Shown: positions 37,016 through 47,036, numbered from the stretch's first letter. The stretch is DNA of 64,000 nt from Arthrobacter koreensis (GCF_009193255.1 NZ_WACG01000005.1:371856-435855); one strand, 5' to 3'. Program-made: numbers and translations. The notes: generated from the sequence alone by a model not told the origin.

Positions 37016-38062
37016 ATGCAGGCACTACGCATGCCGGGCCGGAGGCAGCTCGTAACCACCGCGGCGTTTATCGCCGTTGGCGGGCTCGTCCTCACCGGAT
37101 GTTCAAGCGGCGAAGAATCCAGCAGCGAACCCACCAACAACTCGGTGGACGGCAACCAGGCAGAGGGAGACACCGTAGTCATCGGTTTCTCCGGTCCGGC
37201 CGCAGACCACGGCTGGCTCGGGGCCATCAACTCCGCTGCACTGGCCGAAGCGGAGAAGTACCCGGACGTTGAACTCCGGGTGGCGGAAGGCACCAATGAC
37301 GCCAACCTGCAGATCAGCCAGGTGGAGCAGTTCATCAACGAAGGCGTGGACGCCATCGTCCTGCTGCCCACGGACGGTGCGGCACTGACCTCGGTGGCCA
37401 CGCAGGCGATGGAGGCGGGAATTCCGGTGATTAACGTTGACCGCGAATTCTCGAGCCCCTTCGCTGCCCGCACCACCATCCTGGGCGACAACTACGGCAT
37501 GGGTGTCAGCGCCGGAACCTACATCTGCGAGCAGGTGGGAGACAATCCCGACGCCGTCGTTGCCGAGATTGCCGGGATTGACTCCCTGCCGCTGACGCAG
37601 GACCGCAGCGCCGGCTTCAAGGACGCGCTCGAGGGCTGCGGGCTGGAGGTCAGCAACCGGGTTGCCGCTGACTTCACGGTCCAGGGCGGCGAAGCGGCGA
37701 CGTCCCAGCTGCTCTCCGCGGCTCCGGAAATCGACGCACTGTGGAACCACGACGATGACCAGGGCATCGGCGTCCTGGCCGCCATCGATGCGGCGGGCCG
37801 CGACGAGTTCATCATGGTGGGCGGCGCAGGATCCGCCAACGCGATGCGCGAGATCCAGGCCGGTGACAGCGTCCTGAAGGCCACCATCATCTACCCCTCC
37901 ACCCAGGCCGCGGACGGTATCCGCCTCGCCCGCCTGCTGGTCCAGGACAAGGCGATGAGTGACCTGGTGGAGATCGAGGTGCCCAACCGTGTGGTCCTCT
38001 ACGCACCGGTGGTCACCAGCGAGAACGTGGAGAAATACCTGCCCACCGCGTTCGAGTCCTAG
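37016..38062 (+). CDS. Sugar-binding lipoprotein (RbsB type)
   Basis: 348 residues; ribosome site GAGGAG 6 nt before ATG. The signal peptide has a lipobox VLTGC with Cys29. The mature domain contains the Peripla_BP_4 blocks GFSGPAADHGWLGAIN, EGVDAIVLLPTDGAAL, IPVINVDREF and the late WNHDDDQGIGVLAAI. It is transcribed divergently from the ATPase-permease unit and likely supplies its substrate-binding subunit. The two downstream genes read in the same direction (91-bp and 35-bp gaps) and may degrade the imported sugar. Confidence 0.94.
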   Translation: MQALRMPGRRQLVTTAAFIAVGGLVLTGCSSGEESSSEPTNNSVDGNQAEGDTVVIGFSGPAADHGWLGAINSAALAEAEKYPDVELRVAEGTNDANLQISQVEQFINEGVDAIVLLPTDGAALTSVATQAMEAGIPVINVDREFSSPFAARTTILGDNYGMGVSAGTYICEQVGDNPDAVVAEIAGIDSLPLTQDRSAGFKDALEGCGLEVSNRVAADFTVQGGEAATSQLLSAAPEIDALWNHDDDQGIGVLAAIDAAGRDEFIMVGGAGSANAMREIQAGDSVLKATIIYPSTQAADGIRLARLLVQDKAMSDLVEIEVPNRVVLYAPVVTSENVEKYLPTAFES

Positions 38063-38154
38063 ATCTGTCCATCGGCGGGGCGTGGTGGGGCGCCCCGCAG
38101 ATGGACCCAGGAACCATTCCCGCCGCGGTGTTCCGCGGCAGCTAGGAGAGAAAC

Positions 38155-39336
38155 ATGCACAAACCGCTGAGGATCGCACTGGTGGGACACGGGTTCATGG
38201 GTGCGGCGCATTCCCAGGCCTGGCGGGTTGCGCCGCGCTTCTTCGACCTTCCGCTGCAGCCCGAAATGTCCCTGCTGGTGGGCCGCGACGCCGGCCGGAC
38301 GGCCGCGGCGGCCGCCAGGTGGGGCTGGGCGGAGACATCCACCGACTGGCGCGAAGCGGTGGAGCGGGAGGACATCGACGTCGTGGACATCGTGACCCCG
38401 GGCGCTTCCCACGCCGAGATTGCCATCGCCGCCTTGGAGGCAGGCAAGCACGTCCTGTGCGAAAAGCCGCTTGCCAACACCGTTGAGGAAGCAACCGCCA
38501 TGGCCGACGCCGCTGCCCGCGCTGCGCGGAATGGCGTCCAGGCGATGGTTGGATTCACGTACCGGCGGCTCCCCGCGACCACCCACGCCCGTGACCTGGT
38601 GGCGGGCGGGGCGATCGGCGACATACGCCAGGTTCGCGCCGCCTACCTGCAGGACTGGTTGGTGGATCCGGAGGCACCGCTATCCTGGCGGCTGGAACAG
38701 GACAAGGCAGGTTCGGGCGTGCTGGGAGACCTGGGCGCCCACATCATCGATCTGGCCCAGTACGTCACCGGCCGCAAACTGACCGAGGTCAGCGGAACTC
38801 TGGAAACGCTGGTGGAGAGCCGTCCGCTGCCGGATTCAGCCGGGGCCGACGGCGGACTGGGCGGCCAGCGTGGCACCGGAACTGCGCGCGGGGCGGTGAC
38901 GGTGGACGACGTCGCACTGTTTACCGGCCGCTTCGAGGACGGTGTCCTGGGAACGTTCGAGGCAACGCGGATGGCCACCGGGCGAAAGAACGCGCTGCGC
39001 CTGGAGGTCTCCGGCACCCGCGGAGCGGTGAGCTTCGACCTGGAGGACCTGAACTTCCTGGAGTTCTGCGACTTCACCGGCCCGGCGGACCGGCAGGGTT
39101 TCACCCGCATCATGGTCACCGAACCGGACCACCCCTATGTTGGTGCGTGGTGGCCCGCCGGACATTCGCTGGGCTATGAGCACGGTTTTGTCCATCAGGT
39201 GACCGACTTCGTTACCGCTGTGGCCGCCGGAAGCCCGCCGTCGCCGTCGTTCGCTGACGGCCTGCAGGTCCAGGAGGTCCTGGATTCCGTCACCCGCAGC
39301 GCTGCCACCTCAAGCAGCTGGACCCCGGTGGGCTAG
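38155..39336 (+). CDS. Gfo/Idh/MocA family NAD(P)-dependent sugar oxidoreductase
   Basis: 393 residues with AGGAG ribosome site. The Rossmann start IALVGHGFMGAAHSQAW, the conserved HVLCEKPLANT (Lys/Pro of EKP) and the C-terminal domain with LGDLGAHIIDLAQYVTG are as in the family; the last block contains the catalytic His. Members oxidise or reduce sugars such as inositol, glucosides or glucose-fructose. Cotranscription with a TIM-barrel isomerase and the importer suggests attack on the imported sugar, possibly at C3, but the substrate cannot be read. Confidence 0.92.
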   Translation: MHKPLRIALVGHGFMGAAHSQAWRVAPRFFDLPLQPEMSLLVGRDAGRTAAAAARWGWAETSTDWREAVEREDIDVVDIVTPGASHAEIAIAALEAGKHVLCEKPLANTVEEATAMADAAARAARNGVQAMVGFTYRRLPATTHARDLVAGGAIGDIRQVRAAYLQDWLVDPEAPLSWRLEQDKAGSGVLGDLGAHIIDLAQYVTGRKLTEVSGTLETLVESRPLPDSAGADGGLGGQRGTGTARGAVTVDDVALFTGRFEDGVLGTFEATRMATGRKNALRLEVSGTRGAVSFDLEDLNFLEFCDFTGPADRQGFTRIMVTEPDHPYVGAWWPAGHSLGYEHGFVHQVTDFVTAVAAGSPPSPSFADGLQVQEVLDSVTRSAATSSSWTPVG

Positions 39337-39371
39337 CGCCCGCCCCCGATTCCTAGGCGAAGGAGCCGAAC

Positions 39372-40373
39372 ATGTCACGACCGATCACCCTGTTCACCGG
39401 CCAGTGGGCCGACCTGCCGTTCGAGGAGGTGGCCCGGCTCGCGTCAGAGTGGGGCTACGACGGCCTGGAGATCGCCTGCTGGGGCGACCACCTGGATCCC
39501 TGGCGGTGGGATGAAGACGGATATGTCCAGGGCAAGAAGGACATCCTGGAGAAGTACAACCTGCAGGTCTTCGCGATCTCCAACCACCTCAAGGGCCAGG
39601 CCGTCTGCGACGATCCCATCGACCAGCGGCACCGGGACATCCTGCCCGACCAGGTGTGGGGCGACGGCGATCCGGAGGGCGTGCGGCGGCGCGCCGCGGA
39701 GGAGATGAAGCATACAGCCCGGCTGGCGGCAGCACTGGACGTGAAGACGGTGGTGGGGTTCACCGGTTCATCGATCTGGAAGTATGTGGCGATGTTCCCG
39801 CCGGTTTCGGCGGACGCCGTGGAAGCCGGCTACCAGGACTTCGCGGACCGCTGGAATCCGATCCTGGACGTGTTCGACGAGGTGGGCGTCCGGTTCGCCC
39901 ACGAAGTCCATCCCAGCGAAATCGCCTACGACTACTGGACCACGGTCCGCGCGCTCGAAGCGATCGGACACCGCCCCGCGTTTGGCCTGAACTGGGATCC
40001 CAGCCACTTCGTGTGGCAGGACCTCGATCCGGTCAGCTTCCTCTGGGACTTCCAGGACCGGATTTACCACGTTGACTGCAAGGACACGAAGAAGCGGATG
40101 TCCAACGGGCGGAACGGCCGGCTGGGCTCCCACCTGCCGTGGGCGGATCCGCGACGCGGCTGGGATTTCGTGTCCACCGGCCACGGTGATGTGCCGTGGG
40201 AAGACGCGTTCCGGATGCTGAACAGCATCGGTTACGACGGCCCGATTTCGGTCGAGTGGGAAGACGCCGGCATGGACCGCCTGGTCGGCGCCCCGGAGGC
40301 ACTGGCCTTTGTACGTTCCCTGGCCATGGATCCGCCGGAGGCCGCGTTCGACGCCGCCTTCTCCTCGCGCTAA
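39372..40373 (+). CDS. TIM-barrel sugar isomerase/epimerase family protein
   Basis: 333 residues of the xylose-isomerase-like TIM-barrel family (AP_endonuc_2). An early [17 protein letters not shown], the metal-ligand block [12 protein letters not shown], the GLNWDPSHF segment and the late YHVDCKD and ISVEWED elements supply the expected Glu/Asp/His ligands of a divalent metal site. The ribosome site is AAGGAG. The pairing with a Gfo/Idh oxidoreductase is typical of pathways that oxidise a sugar at C3 and then isomerise or cleave it. It is followed by a strong terminator shared with the opposing gene. Confidence 0.88.
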   Translation: MSRPITLFTGQWADLPFEEVARLASEWGYDGLEIACWGDHLDPWRWDEDGYVQGKKDILEKYNLQVFAISNHLKGQAVCDDPIDQRHRDILPDQVWGDGDPEGVRRRAAEEMKHTARLAAALDVKTVVGFTGSSIWKYVAMFPPVSADAVEAGYQDFADRWNPILDVFDEVGVRFAHEVHPSEIAYDYWTTVRALEAIGHRPAFGLNWDPSHFVWQDLDPVSFLWDFQDRIYHVDCKDTKKRMSNGRNGRLGSHLPWADPRRGWDFVSTGHGDVPWEDAFRMLNSIGYDGPISVEWEDAGMDRLVGAPEALAFVRSLAMDPPEAAFDAAFSSR

Positions 40374-40387
40374 TTCCTGTACAAACG

Positions 40388-40424
40388 CAAACGGTCCCGC
40401 GGCACTGTGCCGCGGGACCGTTTG
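40388..40424. terminator. Bidirectional terminator hairpin
   Basis: CAAACGGTCCCGCGGC pairs with GCCGCGGGACCGTTTG around ACTGT, a 16-bp perfect stem ending in AAA/TTT. It lies between the convergent genes ending at 40373 and 40447. Confidence 0.9.
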
Positions 40425-40446
40425 GTGTGTTCGGCTTTCGTGCCGG

Positions 40447-41994
40447 TTACGGCAGGCGCCAGTACACCTCGTCGTTGTTCTCCTCCGCGAGGATCATGCG
40501 CATGGCCAGGCGGGAGTCCTCTCCCAGCGCGCTGTCCGGAACGTCGAAGCACCGTTCAACGGTGACGGAGTCCCCTGTGCCCAGCAGTTCCTGGTCAACG
40601 CTGAGCTCCCCGAGGTTGCTGGAGCAGCCAAGGACGCTGTAGATCCGGTTGTCGGTTCCAATCAGTTCTGCCGGCAGGTCGAGCCAGGGACGGCCGTCGC
40701 CGCTGCCGTTGTAGACCGCGGAGAAACGGGCCATCACATAGTTGTGGTCCGGCGCGCCGGCAGTGGTGTCACGTTCCTGCACCTCGGCAGCGGCGTCGCG
40801 GTCCAGCTCGGTCAGGGTGACCGTGTAATCGCCCACGGTCACCTCGTCACCGGCGGAATTGGCCGGTTCGGAGACCAGGCCGCTGATGTAGCTCTCCGAG
40901 TACTCGTAGGAGTAGTCCTGCTCCTCAGCGTCCAGGAGCTCTTCGGAATAGTCCTCGGTGGAGGACTCGGCACCGGCTTCGGTTCCGCTTTCCCAGTAGC
41001 CTGCGTCCTGGAGCGACCCGACGACGAGGGTGTTCACGACGATCCCGACGACGATCGACAGCACTGAAACGGACAGTCCGGCGATGGCCAGCGGCTTGGC
41101 GATGTTCTTCGATTTGATGCCCTTGACGAGCGCAGGAATGCCCAGGCCCACGCCAACGATTGCCAGCGGGAAGGCAACCACGTTCACGAAGGGAATCCAG
41201 CACACCAGCAGGGCCAGGATGCCCAGCACCAGGGCTGCGATTGCCAGCCCCTTGCCCGGGGTGGAGGGCGGCGGCATGTAGCTGGGATAACCGGGCTGGC
41301 CGGGATAACCGGGCTGGCCGGGATAACCGGGCTGGCCGGGGTAGCCAGTTTGGTAGCCGGGGTAACCGGGCTGGCCCTGGTTTCCGGAGGGGCCGGGCTG
41401 GCCCGGGTAGCTTGGCTGGCCAGGCTGGCCCTGGTGACCGGGCTGGGAAGGCTGACCGGGCTGGCCCGGGTAGCCCTGGCCCTGGTACTGCGGATTCGGG
41501 CCGGCATTTTCCTGGCTTCCGGCTCCCTGGCCGGCGAAGCCCGGGTAGTCGCCGGGGTTGGTGAACGGCGGCTGGCCGGGCTGGCCGGGATAACCGCCTC
41601 CGGACCCCGCGGGAGCGCCGGGAACCGAGGCGTAGGGGTTGTGCGGCGGTGCCGGCGGTGCCTGGTCCGTTCCGTAGGGAAGGGACGGGCCGCCGTCGAA
41701 TCCCCCAGGAGCTGCGAAGCCTCCCTGCTGCGGGAGCGTTGGCTCGCCTTCGGGTGCCTTCCCGGCTTCCGGCGCCTGTTCACTTTCGGGCGCCGGTTCA
41801 CGTGCGGTTGTCGGCTCGTCTTCGGGCACCGGCTCGCCTTCGGGTGCCTTCCCGGCTTCCGGCGGAAGCGGCGCCGTCGGCATGCCGTCCCGGGTGCCGC
41901 CGTCGTCAGCCGCGTTGTCACCGGTGCCGCTGGCAACTCCTGTGTCCTCGCTGCCGGCGTCCTGGTCCTCGGGCCGTCCCTGGTCCCTGTCCAT
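40447..41994 (-). CDS. Pro/Gly-repeat membrane protein with DUF4190-like TM pair
   Basis: 515 residues from ATG 41994 (GGGGGAAAG upstream; 42006 possible). Residues 1-100 are acidic with [11 protein letters not shown] repeated twice. Residues 120-240 are rich in Pro, Gly and Gln with tandem YPGQPG copies. Two membrane segments follow (about 250-285 and 305-330; [16 protein letters not shown] and [16 protein letters not shown]), as in DUF4190. The C-terminal 150 residues outside the membrane end in a domain like DUF4352 ([16 protein letters not shown]) with two Cys, LGCSSN and VERCFDV. Likely an envelope protein of unknown role. Repeat number is likely variable between strains. Confidence 0.8.
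   Translation of the reverse strand: MDRDQGRPEDQDAGSEDTGVASGTGDNAADDGGTRDGMPTAPLPPEAGKAPEGEPVPEDEPTTAREPAPESEQAPEAGKAPEGEPTLPQQGGFAAPGGFDGGPSLPYGTDQAPPAPPHNPYASVPGAPAGSGGGYPGQPGQPPFTNPGDYPGFAGQGAGSQENAGPNPQYQGQGYPGQPGQPSQPGHQGQPGQPSYPGQPGPSGNQGQPGYPGYQTGYPGQPGYPGQPGYPGQPGYPSYMPPPSTPGKGLAIAALVLGILALLVCWIPFVNVVAFPLAIVGVGLGIPALVKGIKSKNIAKPLAIAGLSVSVLSIVVGIVVNTLVVGSLQDAGYWESGTEAGAESSTEDYSEELLDAEEQDYSYEYSESYISGLVSEPANSAGDEVTVGDYTVTLTELDRDAAAEVQERDTTAGAPDHNYVMARFSAVYNGSGDGRPWLDLPAELIGTDNRIYSVLGCSSNLGELSVDQELLGTGDSVTVERCFDVPDSALGEDSRLAMRMILAEENNDEVYWRLP
41285..41345. repeat. 18-bp tandem repeat coding YPGQPG
   Basis: ATAACCGGGCTGGCCGGG is repeated three times without change, with degenerate copies on either side up to about 41480. 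The period keeps the reading frame and encodes YPGQPG on the minus strand. Confidence 0.85.
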
Positions 41995-42145
41995 TCTTTC
42001 CCCCATAGATTTGTTCGTCGTGCGTTCAGGCGGACCGTCCGGGAACCGCCGCAACCCATCCTAGTCAAGGCCTGCCCCGCATAAGGCCTAGTCACGGCCT
42101 CCCAAGGCCGCTATCCACCCGGCCCCAGCACTCCGGGTGCACGCC

Positions 42146-42179
42146 AAAGGCCCGCCCCGCAGGCGCGGAACGGGCCTTT
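42146..42179. terminator. Terminator hairpin of tpx
   Basis: AAAGGCCCG (42146-42154) pairs with CGGGCCTTT (42171-42179). It lies 15 bp past the tpx stop on the minus strand. Confidence 0.7.
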
Positions 42180-42193
42180 CAGCGAACGGGAGG

Positions 42194-42691
42194 CTACGCC
42201 AGAGCGGCCACCGCGGCGTCGTAATCCGGTTCGGTGGTGATTTCGGGAACGAGCTGCGTGTGCAGCACGCTGCCGTCCGCGTCGATCACGACGACGGCGC
42301 GGGCCAGCAGGCCCTGCAGCGGACCTTCGGACTGGGTCAGGCCAAAGTCCTCGCCGAAGCTGCTGCGGAACGCCGACGCGGCAACAACGTTCTCGATGCC
42401 CTCTGCACCGCAGAAACGGCCAAGCGCGAACGGCAGGTCCTTCGAGACGCAGACAACTGCAGTGTTCTCGAGCCCCGCAGCAATCTCGTTGAAGCGCCGG
42501 ACGCTGGCGGCGCAGACGCCGGTGTCCACGCTGGGGAAAATGTTCAGGACTACCCGGCGTCCGGCGAGCGCTTCGCTGGAGTCCTCGGACAGGTCTGTTC
42601 CCACCAGCGAGAAGGCGGGTGCGGAAGTTCCCTCAGCGGGGAGTTCACCGGAGGTGCGGACAGGATTTTCTTTGAATGCGGTAGTTGCCAT
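42194..42691 (-). CDS. tpx: Thiol peroxidase (Tpx)
   Basis: 165 residues, the normal Tpx length. The peroxidatic Cys60 sits in PSVDTGVC and the resolving Cys94 in RFCGAEGI; the conserved [14 protein letters not shown]-terminus and the Arg after GAEGI region are also present. The enzyme reduces H2O2 and small peroxides with thioredoxin. It appears monocistronic, with a terminator hairpin downstream. Confidence 0.97.
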   Translation of the reverse strand: MATTAFKENPVRTSGELPAEGTSAPAFSLVGTDLSEDSSEALAGRRVVLNIFPSVDTGVCAASVRRFNEIAAGLENTAVVCVSKDLPFALGRFCGAEGIENVVAASAFRSSFGEDFGLTQSEGPLQGLLARAVVVIDADGSVLHTQLVPEITTEPDYDAAVAALA

Positions 42692-42889
42692 GCTTTGTGT
42701 CTATCACGTTCGTCCTGCCCAGCACGGCTCGGTGACCTGCGGAAACATCGAGCACCGGAAATCCGGCCAGAAAATCGCCGCGAGGGGGTTCCTTCCGGCG
42801 CCGCCGGTGTTTTACTGAAAGAGGTTCCTTAAGGCGGGACCAGAACAGGTCCACTTGGCCGGGACCAGTAGGTTCATCGGCCGGACCTT

Positions 42890-42925
42890 GGAACGACTCC
42901 CTGGCCATGGCTGGGGAGCCGTTCC
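42890..42925. terminator. Terminator-like hairpin
   Basis: GGAACGACTCCC (42890-42901) pairs, with one mismatch, with GGGGAGCCGTTCC (42913-42925). It lies just past the stop of the leftward SDR gene at 42940. Confidence 0.65.
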
Positions 42926-42939
42926 ATGTGCGGGCCGGT

Positions 42940-43725
42940 TTAGGAAGAAACGGCCAGCAGCTGCTGCGAACCGCGGTGAGCGGCAAGGCCGCCGTCCACC
43001 CGAATGTCCGTGCCGTTGATCCAGCCGGCCGGCGCGGAGGCCAGAAACGTCACTACCGCGGCGATGTCCTGAACGGATCCGGCCCTGCCCAGGAGCGCCA
43101 CCGCCCCTTCCACCTTGTCCACGCCGTGGTCCCTCTTGAAGTCAGCCAGGATCGGCGTCTCAACCGGCCCGGGGCTCACCGAGTTCACCCGGATACGGCC
43201 CAGGTTCCGACTCGCCTGAAGTTCGGTCAGCAGCCGGACGGCTTCCTTGGAGAAGCGGTACGAATTCTGTGTCACCTCAGGATCACCCTGGACCGCGGCG
43301 AGCGCCTCAGCCCAGTCCGCTGTGGAGACAAAGGAGGCGAGCTGCGGCTTGCGCTCTGCCCAGCCGGCAGCAACTGAGGAGGCGAGGTTGGTGATGAAAC
43401 CGCCGTCGGCAATCTGGGGCAGCAGCGCCTCGGACAGATCCCGCAGCCCGAGGACGTTCACTCCGAGCACCAGCTCGAACGGGGCGGTTCCCGGTACGCC
43501 CGCAATGTTTGCCAGGCCGTGGATGGTCCCCCGGACCTGCCCCGCAGCCGCGCTAACACCCTGCGGCGACGACAGGTCAGCGCGGATGAACTCTCCGTTG
43601 AAGCTCTCCGGCTCGTTCCGGTCCACCCCGATGACCTCTGCCCCGGACGCACTGAATGCCGCCGCGGCCGCAGCGCCAATGCCTGACGCCGCTCCGGTCA
43701 CTACGATCCTCTGTCCTGCAAACAT
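42940..43725 (-). CDS. Short-chain dehydrogenase/reductase
   Basis: 261 residues of the SDR family. The cofactor motif TGAASGIGAA is at about 10-19, an acidic residue (GVDRNE) suggests NAD, and the catalytic Ser-Tyr-Lys is visible with Ser in LASSVAAG and Y..K in NSYRFSKEA. The start is ATG 43725 with AGGGG nearby. It resembles 3-alpha-hydroxysteroid/aryl-alcohol dehydrogenases that have an insert before the active-site Tyr. It is divergent from the aldehyde dehydrogenase and probably makes an aldehyde or ketone in the same pathway (inference). Confidence 0.9.
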   Translation of the reverse strand: MFAGQRIVVTGAASGIGAAAAAAFSASGAEVIGVDRNEPESFNGEFIRADLSSPQGVSAAAGQVRGTIHGLANIAGVPGTAPFELVLGVNVLGLRDLSEALLPQIADGGFITNLASSVAAGWAERKPQLASFVSTADWAEALAAVQGDPEVTQNSYRFSKEAVRLLTELQASRNLGRIRVNSVSPGPVETPILADFKRDHGVDKVEGAVALLGRAGSVQDIAAVVTFLASAPAGWINGTDIRVDGGLAAHRGSQQLLAVSS

Positions 43726-43827
43726 GCCCCTGCCTTCCCTTGCCTGCGTGCTCCGCGGCACCAGCCGCGGCTACACCCATCTTCTCCGGCACTGCAGCGC
43801 AGGCAAGCTCTGCTTTCCACTGGGCGA

Positions 43828-43841
43828 ACAAGTGAACTTGT
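43828..43841. promoter_or_regulatory. Candidate operator between SDR and ALDH genes
   Basis: ACAAGT-GA-ACTTGT is a perfect inverted repeat in the divergent region, about 60 bp upstream of the aldehyde dehydrogenase start. The regulator is not known; the IclR protein nearby is a candidate. Confidence 0.4.
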
Positions 43842-43901
43842 CCGTTTGGGGGCTGCGGACAACGCTGGGAGCATCAGCAATATCGCGAAAAAGGACGGCC
43901 T

Positions 43902-45308
43902 GTGACTGTTTCCCCCTCGACGTACGAGATCCATGACCCGGCCACCCTTGAAGTGGTCGCCGCCGCTCCCCTGCATTCAGCAGCTGACGTCGAGCTGGCC
44001 GTCGCCCGGGCCGGCACCGCCGCCGCGGCCTGGGCCGCCGACCGCGAGGCCCGCCGCGACGCCCTGCGGTCCATCGCCGGGGCCATCCGCACCGAAGCTC
44101 CGCGGCTCGGCGAAATCCTCAGCCGGGAACAGGGCAAGGTCCTGCGCGAAGCCGTCATGGAGTTCACGGTGGCGGCCGGGTTGTTCGACTACTACGCAGA
44201 CCTGGAGTGGGATGAGACCGAGTACCTGCCCGAGCGCGACGGACGCCGGCTCGCCGTGCAGTACCAGCCGGTGGGCCTTGTTGGCGCCATCACCCCGTGG
44301 AACTTTCCCATTTCGCTGCTCGCAGTGAAGCTGGCTCCCGCGCTCGTTGCGGGCTGCACGGTCATCGCCAAGCCGTCCCCCAGCACGCCGCTGTCCACCA
44401 TTGCCATGGTGGAGCTGATGAACACCATCCTTCCGCAGCACGTTCTCGCCTGCGTCACGGGGCGAGGTGTCCTGAGCAGGGCGCTCAGCACGCTCCCGGG
44501 CGTCCGGAAGATTTCCTTCACCGGTTCCACCGAAGTGGGAACCGCCATCATGGCCCAGGCGGCACCCACAGTGAAGCGGGTAACCCTGGAGCTGGGCGGC
44601 AATGATCCCGCAATCGTCCTGCCCGACGCCGATCCGTCCTTTACGGCAGCAGGCATCATCGGTTCGGCTTTCCGCAACGCCGGGCAGGTCTGCATGGCGG
44701 TCAAGCGCGTTTTCGTGCCGCGCAGCAGGGCTGCCGAGTTCACGGAAGCACTCGCCGCCGCTGCGGCAGGGCTGGTGGTTGGCCGGGGACTCGACGCCGG
44801 CACCGGGATGGGCCCCATGCACAACGCGGCGCAGCGTGACCTGGTTGCCGGGCTGGTGAAGCAGGCAACGGCCGACGGCGGGCGGCTGGCTTTCGGCGGC
44901 GGCACCGGCACTGAACTTCCCGGGTACTTCATGCAGCCAACCATCGTTGCCGATGCCCCGTATGACACTCCGCTGGTCTGTACTGAGCAGTTCGGTTCGG
45001 CGCTGCCTGTCTCTGTCTACGACGACGTTGAACAGGTCCTGGCGCACCTCAACGGACAGGAATTCGGCCTGGGTGCATCGGTCTGGACGCCGGACCTGGA
45101 GCGCGCGGATAACCTGGCCTCGCGGATCGAGGCCGGAACCGTGTGGATCAACCAGCACACCCAGGTGGAAGTCGACGCGCCTTTTGGCGGGTGGAAAGCC
45201 TCCGGCATGGGACGTGAACGCGGTTCCTGGGGTCTCTCCGAATACCTGCAGACCCGGACCGTCAACGCCGTGGCAGGTGCCCACGGGGCAGGCGGCTCCG
45301 CGGCGTAG
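43902..45308 (+). CDS. Aldehyde dehydrogenase
   Basis: 468 residues from a GTG with AAGGA upstream. All family residues are present: PWNFP (Asn134), K157 (AKPSP), FTGST, E230 in LELGGN and the nucleophile Cys264 in AGQVCMAVK. The length fits class 1-type ALDHs that oxidise aromatic or aliphatic aldehydes to acids with NAD. Its neighbours (SDR, P450, transporter) point to oxidation of an aldehyde from an aromatic substrate. A perfect terminator follows. Confidence 0.95.
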   Translation: MTVSPSTYEIHDPATLEVVAAAPLHSAADVELAVARAGTAAAAWAADREARRDALRSIAGAIRTEAPRLGEILSREQGKVLREAVMEFTVAAGLFDYYADLEWDETEYLPERDGRRLAVQYQPVGLVGAITPWNFPISLLAVKLAPALVAGCTVIAKPSPSTPLSTIAMVELMNTILPQHVLACVTGRGVLSRALSTLPGVRKISFTGSTEVGTAIMAQAAPTVKRVTLELGGNDPAIVLPDADPSFTAAGIIGSAFRNAGQVCMAVKRVFVPRSRAAEFTEALAAAAAGLVVGRGLDAGTGMGPMHNAAQRDLVAGLVKQATADGGRLAFGGGTGTELPGYFMQPTIVADAPYDTPLVCTEQFGSALPVSVYDDVEQVLAHLNGQEFGLGASVWTPDLERADNLASRIEAGTVWINQHTQVEVDAPFGGWKASGMGRERGSWGLSEYLQTRTVNAVAGAHGAGGSAA

Positions 45309-45379
45309 CCCCGTCCTGCCCGTCCTGCACACAACCGGCTTGCTGCCGGCTTATCTGAGGACAGCCAGCAGGGAACGCT

Positions 45380-45414
45380 AAAGGTCCCCTTCCGAATGCT
45401 GGAAGGGGACCTTT
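45380..45414. terminator. Bidirectional terminator
   Basis: AAAGGTCCCCTTCC (45380-45393) is exactly complementary to GGAAGGGGACCTTT (45401-45414). It lies between the convergent ALDH and transporter genes. Confidence 0.9.
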
Positions 45415-45453
45415 CGCGTTCGTGCTGCGGGTCGTGCGCCTCTGCCTGGACTT

Positions 45454-46833
45454 CTACGGGGCCGCGGCTGCGGCAGGCGTAATGCCAAGCCTGCGGGCGT
45501 CGCGCTGCTGGTTGATAAACAGCAGCGCCAGGATGCCCATCAGGAGCATCAAACCGCCTGCCAGGGCGAATGCTGCGGTGTAGCCGGCGGCGGGGGACGT
45601 GCCTCCGCCGATCAGGAAGCCGGAGACTGCCGGGGCGAAAATACCGCCGGAGGAGAGCACCGCGTTGGCGATGGTCAGGTTGGCTCCGCGCTGGGCAACA
45701 GTGGTGAGCTCGGAGACGATCAGGTAGGTGATGGCGAACAGCGCAGGTGCCGTTCCCAGGCCGATCACCAGCAGGGCCATCGACAGCGCCGGCGAAGCAA
45801 CCATGGTTGCCCCGAGCAGCGCTGCTCCTGCAATGGTGGCCGCGCCGCCGAGGACGAAGGACCGTGCCTGGCGGGTTGGAAGTCCGCGAAGGTGCAGGCG
45901 CTGGGTCAGGGCGCTTAGGGAGATGGTGGCGACCGCACCCCACGCTGCGGGCAGCGCGATCATGCTTCCGGCGGACTGGCTGGAGAAGCCGAGAACCGTT
46001 TCGAAGTACGCCGGCCCCCAGGACATCGCCAGGGTGAAGGTCCAGTAGCCAATGAAGGACGTCAGCACCGCGATGATCCAGCTGGCCGTGAAGATGGTGC
46101 GCCGGTAGCTGATCTTGGTATCGGCCGAGTGCGTGTCCTCCGACGGGCTCAGCTCTGCCGGGTCCAATCCCTCGATTTCCGCTTCCACCCTGCGGCTCGT
46201 GTAGGGGCCTTCCTTGCCGGCGATCACCCAGAACACGGACCAGACAACGCCGACGACTGCCAGCACGGCGAACGCCGTCTGCCACCCGAATGATCCGACG
46301 ATCCATGCCAGGACGGGTGCGAAGGCAACCACACCGAGGGTCACACCCGCCGACGCCACTGCTGCCGGGGTGGCTCCCTTCTTCTCCGGGAACCACTTAT
46401 AGATGCTGTGCATCAGCACCGGGGCCAGGGGCCCTTCGCCCGCACCGAGCAGGAGCCGGGAGGCCCAGAGCGCTGGAAGCGTGGCGAAGAGCAGGATCGG
46501 CATCTGGGCCACGGACCAGGTCAGGCACAGCACCAGGAGGAACCACTTGGTGGGGATCCTGTTGGCCAGCGGTGCCGCGGCAAACTGGATCACCACGAAG
46601 GTGAGGAACATGGCGCTGCTGACCAGGCCGAACTGCTGCGGGGTAACGCCCAGGTCCCGCATGATCGGAACGGCTGCGATACCCAGTACCGCCTTGTCAG
46701 CCCAGCTGAGCATCATCAGGACCAGGAGCGAATAGGTCATGAACCAGCCGTAGCGGCTGCGCTTGGCTGCGGACCAGTTGCGTGGGGTGCCGGCATCCTG
46801 TTTCAGGGATGTGGGGGGTTCTTTGAGGGACAC
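45454..46833 (-). CDS. MFS transporter, anion:cation symporter family
   Basis: About 459 residues with twelve predicted membrane segments; GTG start at 46833 with TAGGA close upstream. The early motif SWADKAVLGIAAVPIMRDLG and the loop GEGPLAPVLMHSIYKWFPEKKGA are those of the ACS family (aromatic acids, hexuronates, tartrate). The central loop after segment six is acidic. It probably imports an aromatic or other organic acid used by the P450 cluster. It is divergent from the metallo-beta-lactamase gene, with a candidate palindrome between. Confidence 0.9.
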   Translation of the reverse strand: MSLKEPPTSLKQDAGTPRNWSAAKRSRYGWFMTYSLLVLMMLSWADKAVLGIAAVPIMRDLGVTPQQFGLVSSAMFLTFVVIQFAAAPLANRIPTKWFLLVLCLTWSVAQMPILLFATLPALWASRLLLGAGEGPLAPVLMHSIYKWFPEKKGATPAAVASAGVTLGVVAFAPVLAWIVGSFGWQTAFAVLAVVGVVWSVFWVIAGKEGPYTSRRVEAEIEGLDPAELSPSEDTHSADTKISYRRTIFTASWIIAVLTSFIGYWTFTLAMSWGPAYFETVLGFSSQSAGSMIALPAAWGAVATISLSALTQRLHLRGLPTRQARSFVLGGAATIAGAALLGATMVASPALSMALLVIGLGTAPALFAITYLIVSELTTVAQRGANLTIANAVLSSGGIFAPAVSGFLIGGGTSPAAGYTAAFALAGGLMLLMGILALLFINQQRDARRLGITPAAAAAP

Positions 46834-46925
46834 TTTCCTACCAGGCTTTCGTCGAGGGAATTCTGCACGGACGCGCGAAGCAATTACGGATTCGACTGTA
46901 AATTTGTGTGACCTGAGCAACAATT

Positions 46926-46954
46926 GAAGTTTTCCGGTGGCTGGAAACCACTTC
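46926..46954. promoter_or_regulatory. Candidate IclR-type operator
   Basis: GAAGTTTTCC (46926-46935) and GGAAACCACTTC (46943-46954) form an imperfect inverted repeat with TTTCC/GGAAA half sites, between the divergent transporter and hydrolase genes. IclR proteins commonly bind such AT-cored palindromes. Confidence 0.35.
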
Positions 46955-47036
46955 GTTCCTTTCTCTCCGCCTGCGGGCATTCTGGAGGCATCCGACTTCC
47001 AACTCGCCCGGCAGGCGAAGAGATGCGAGCACAATC

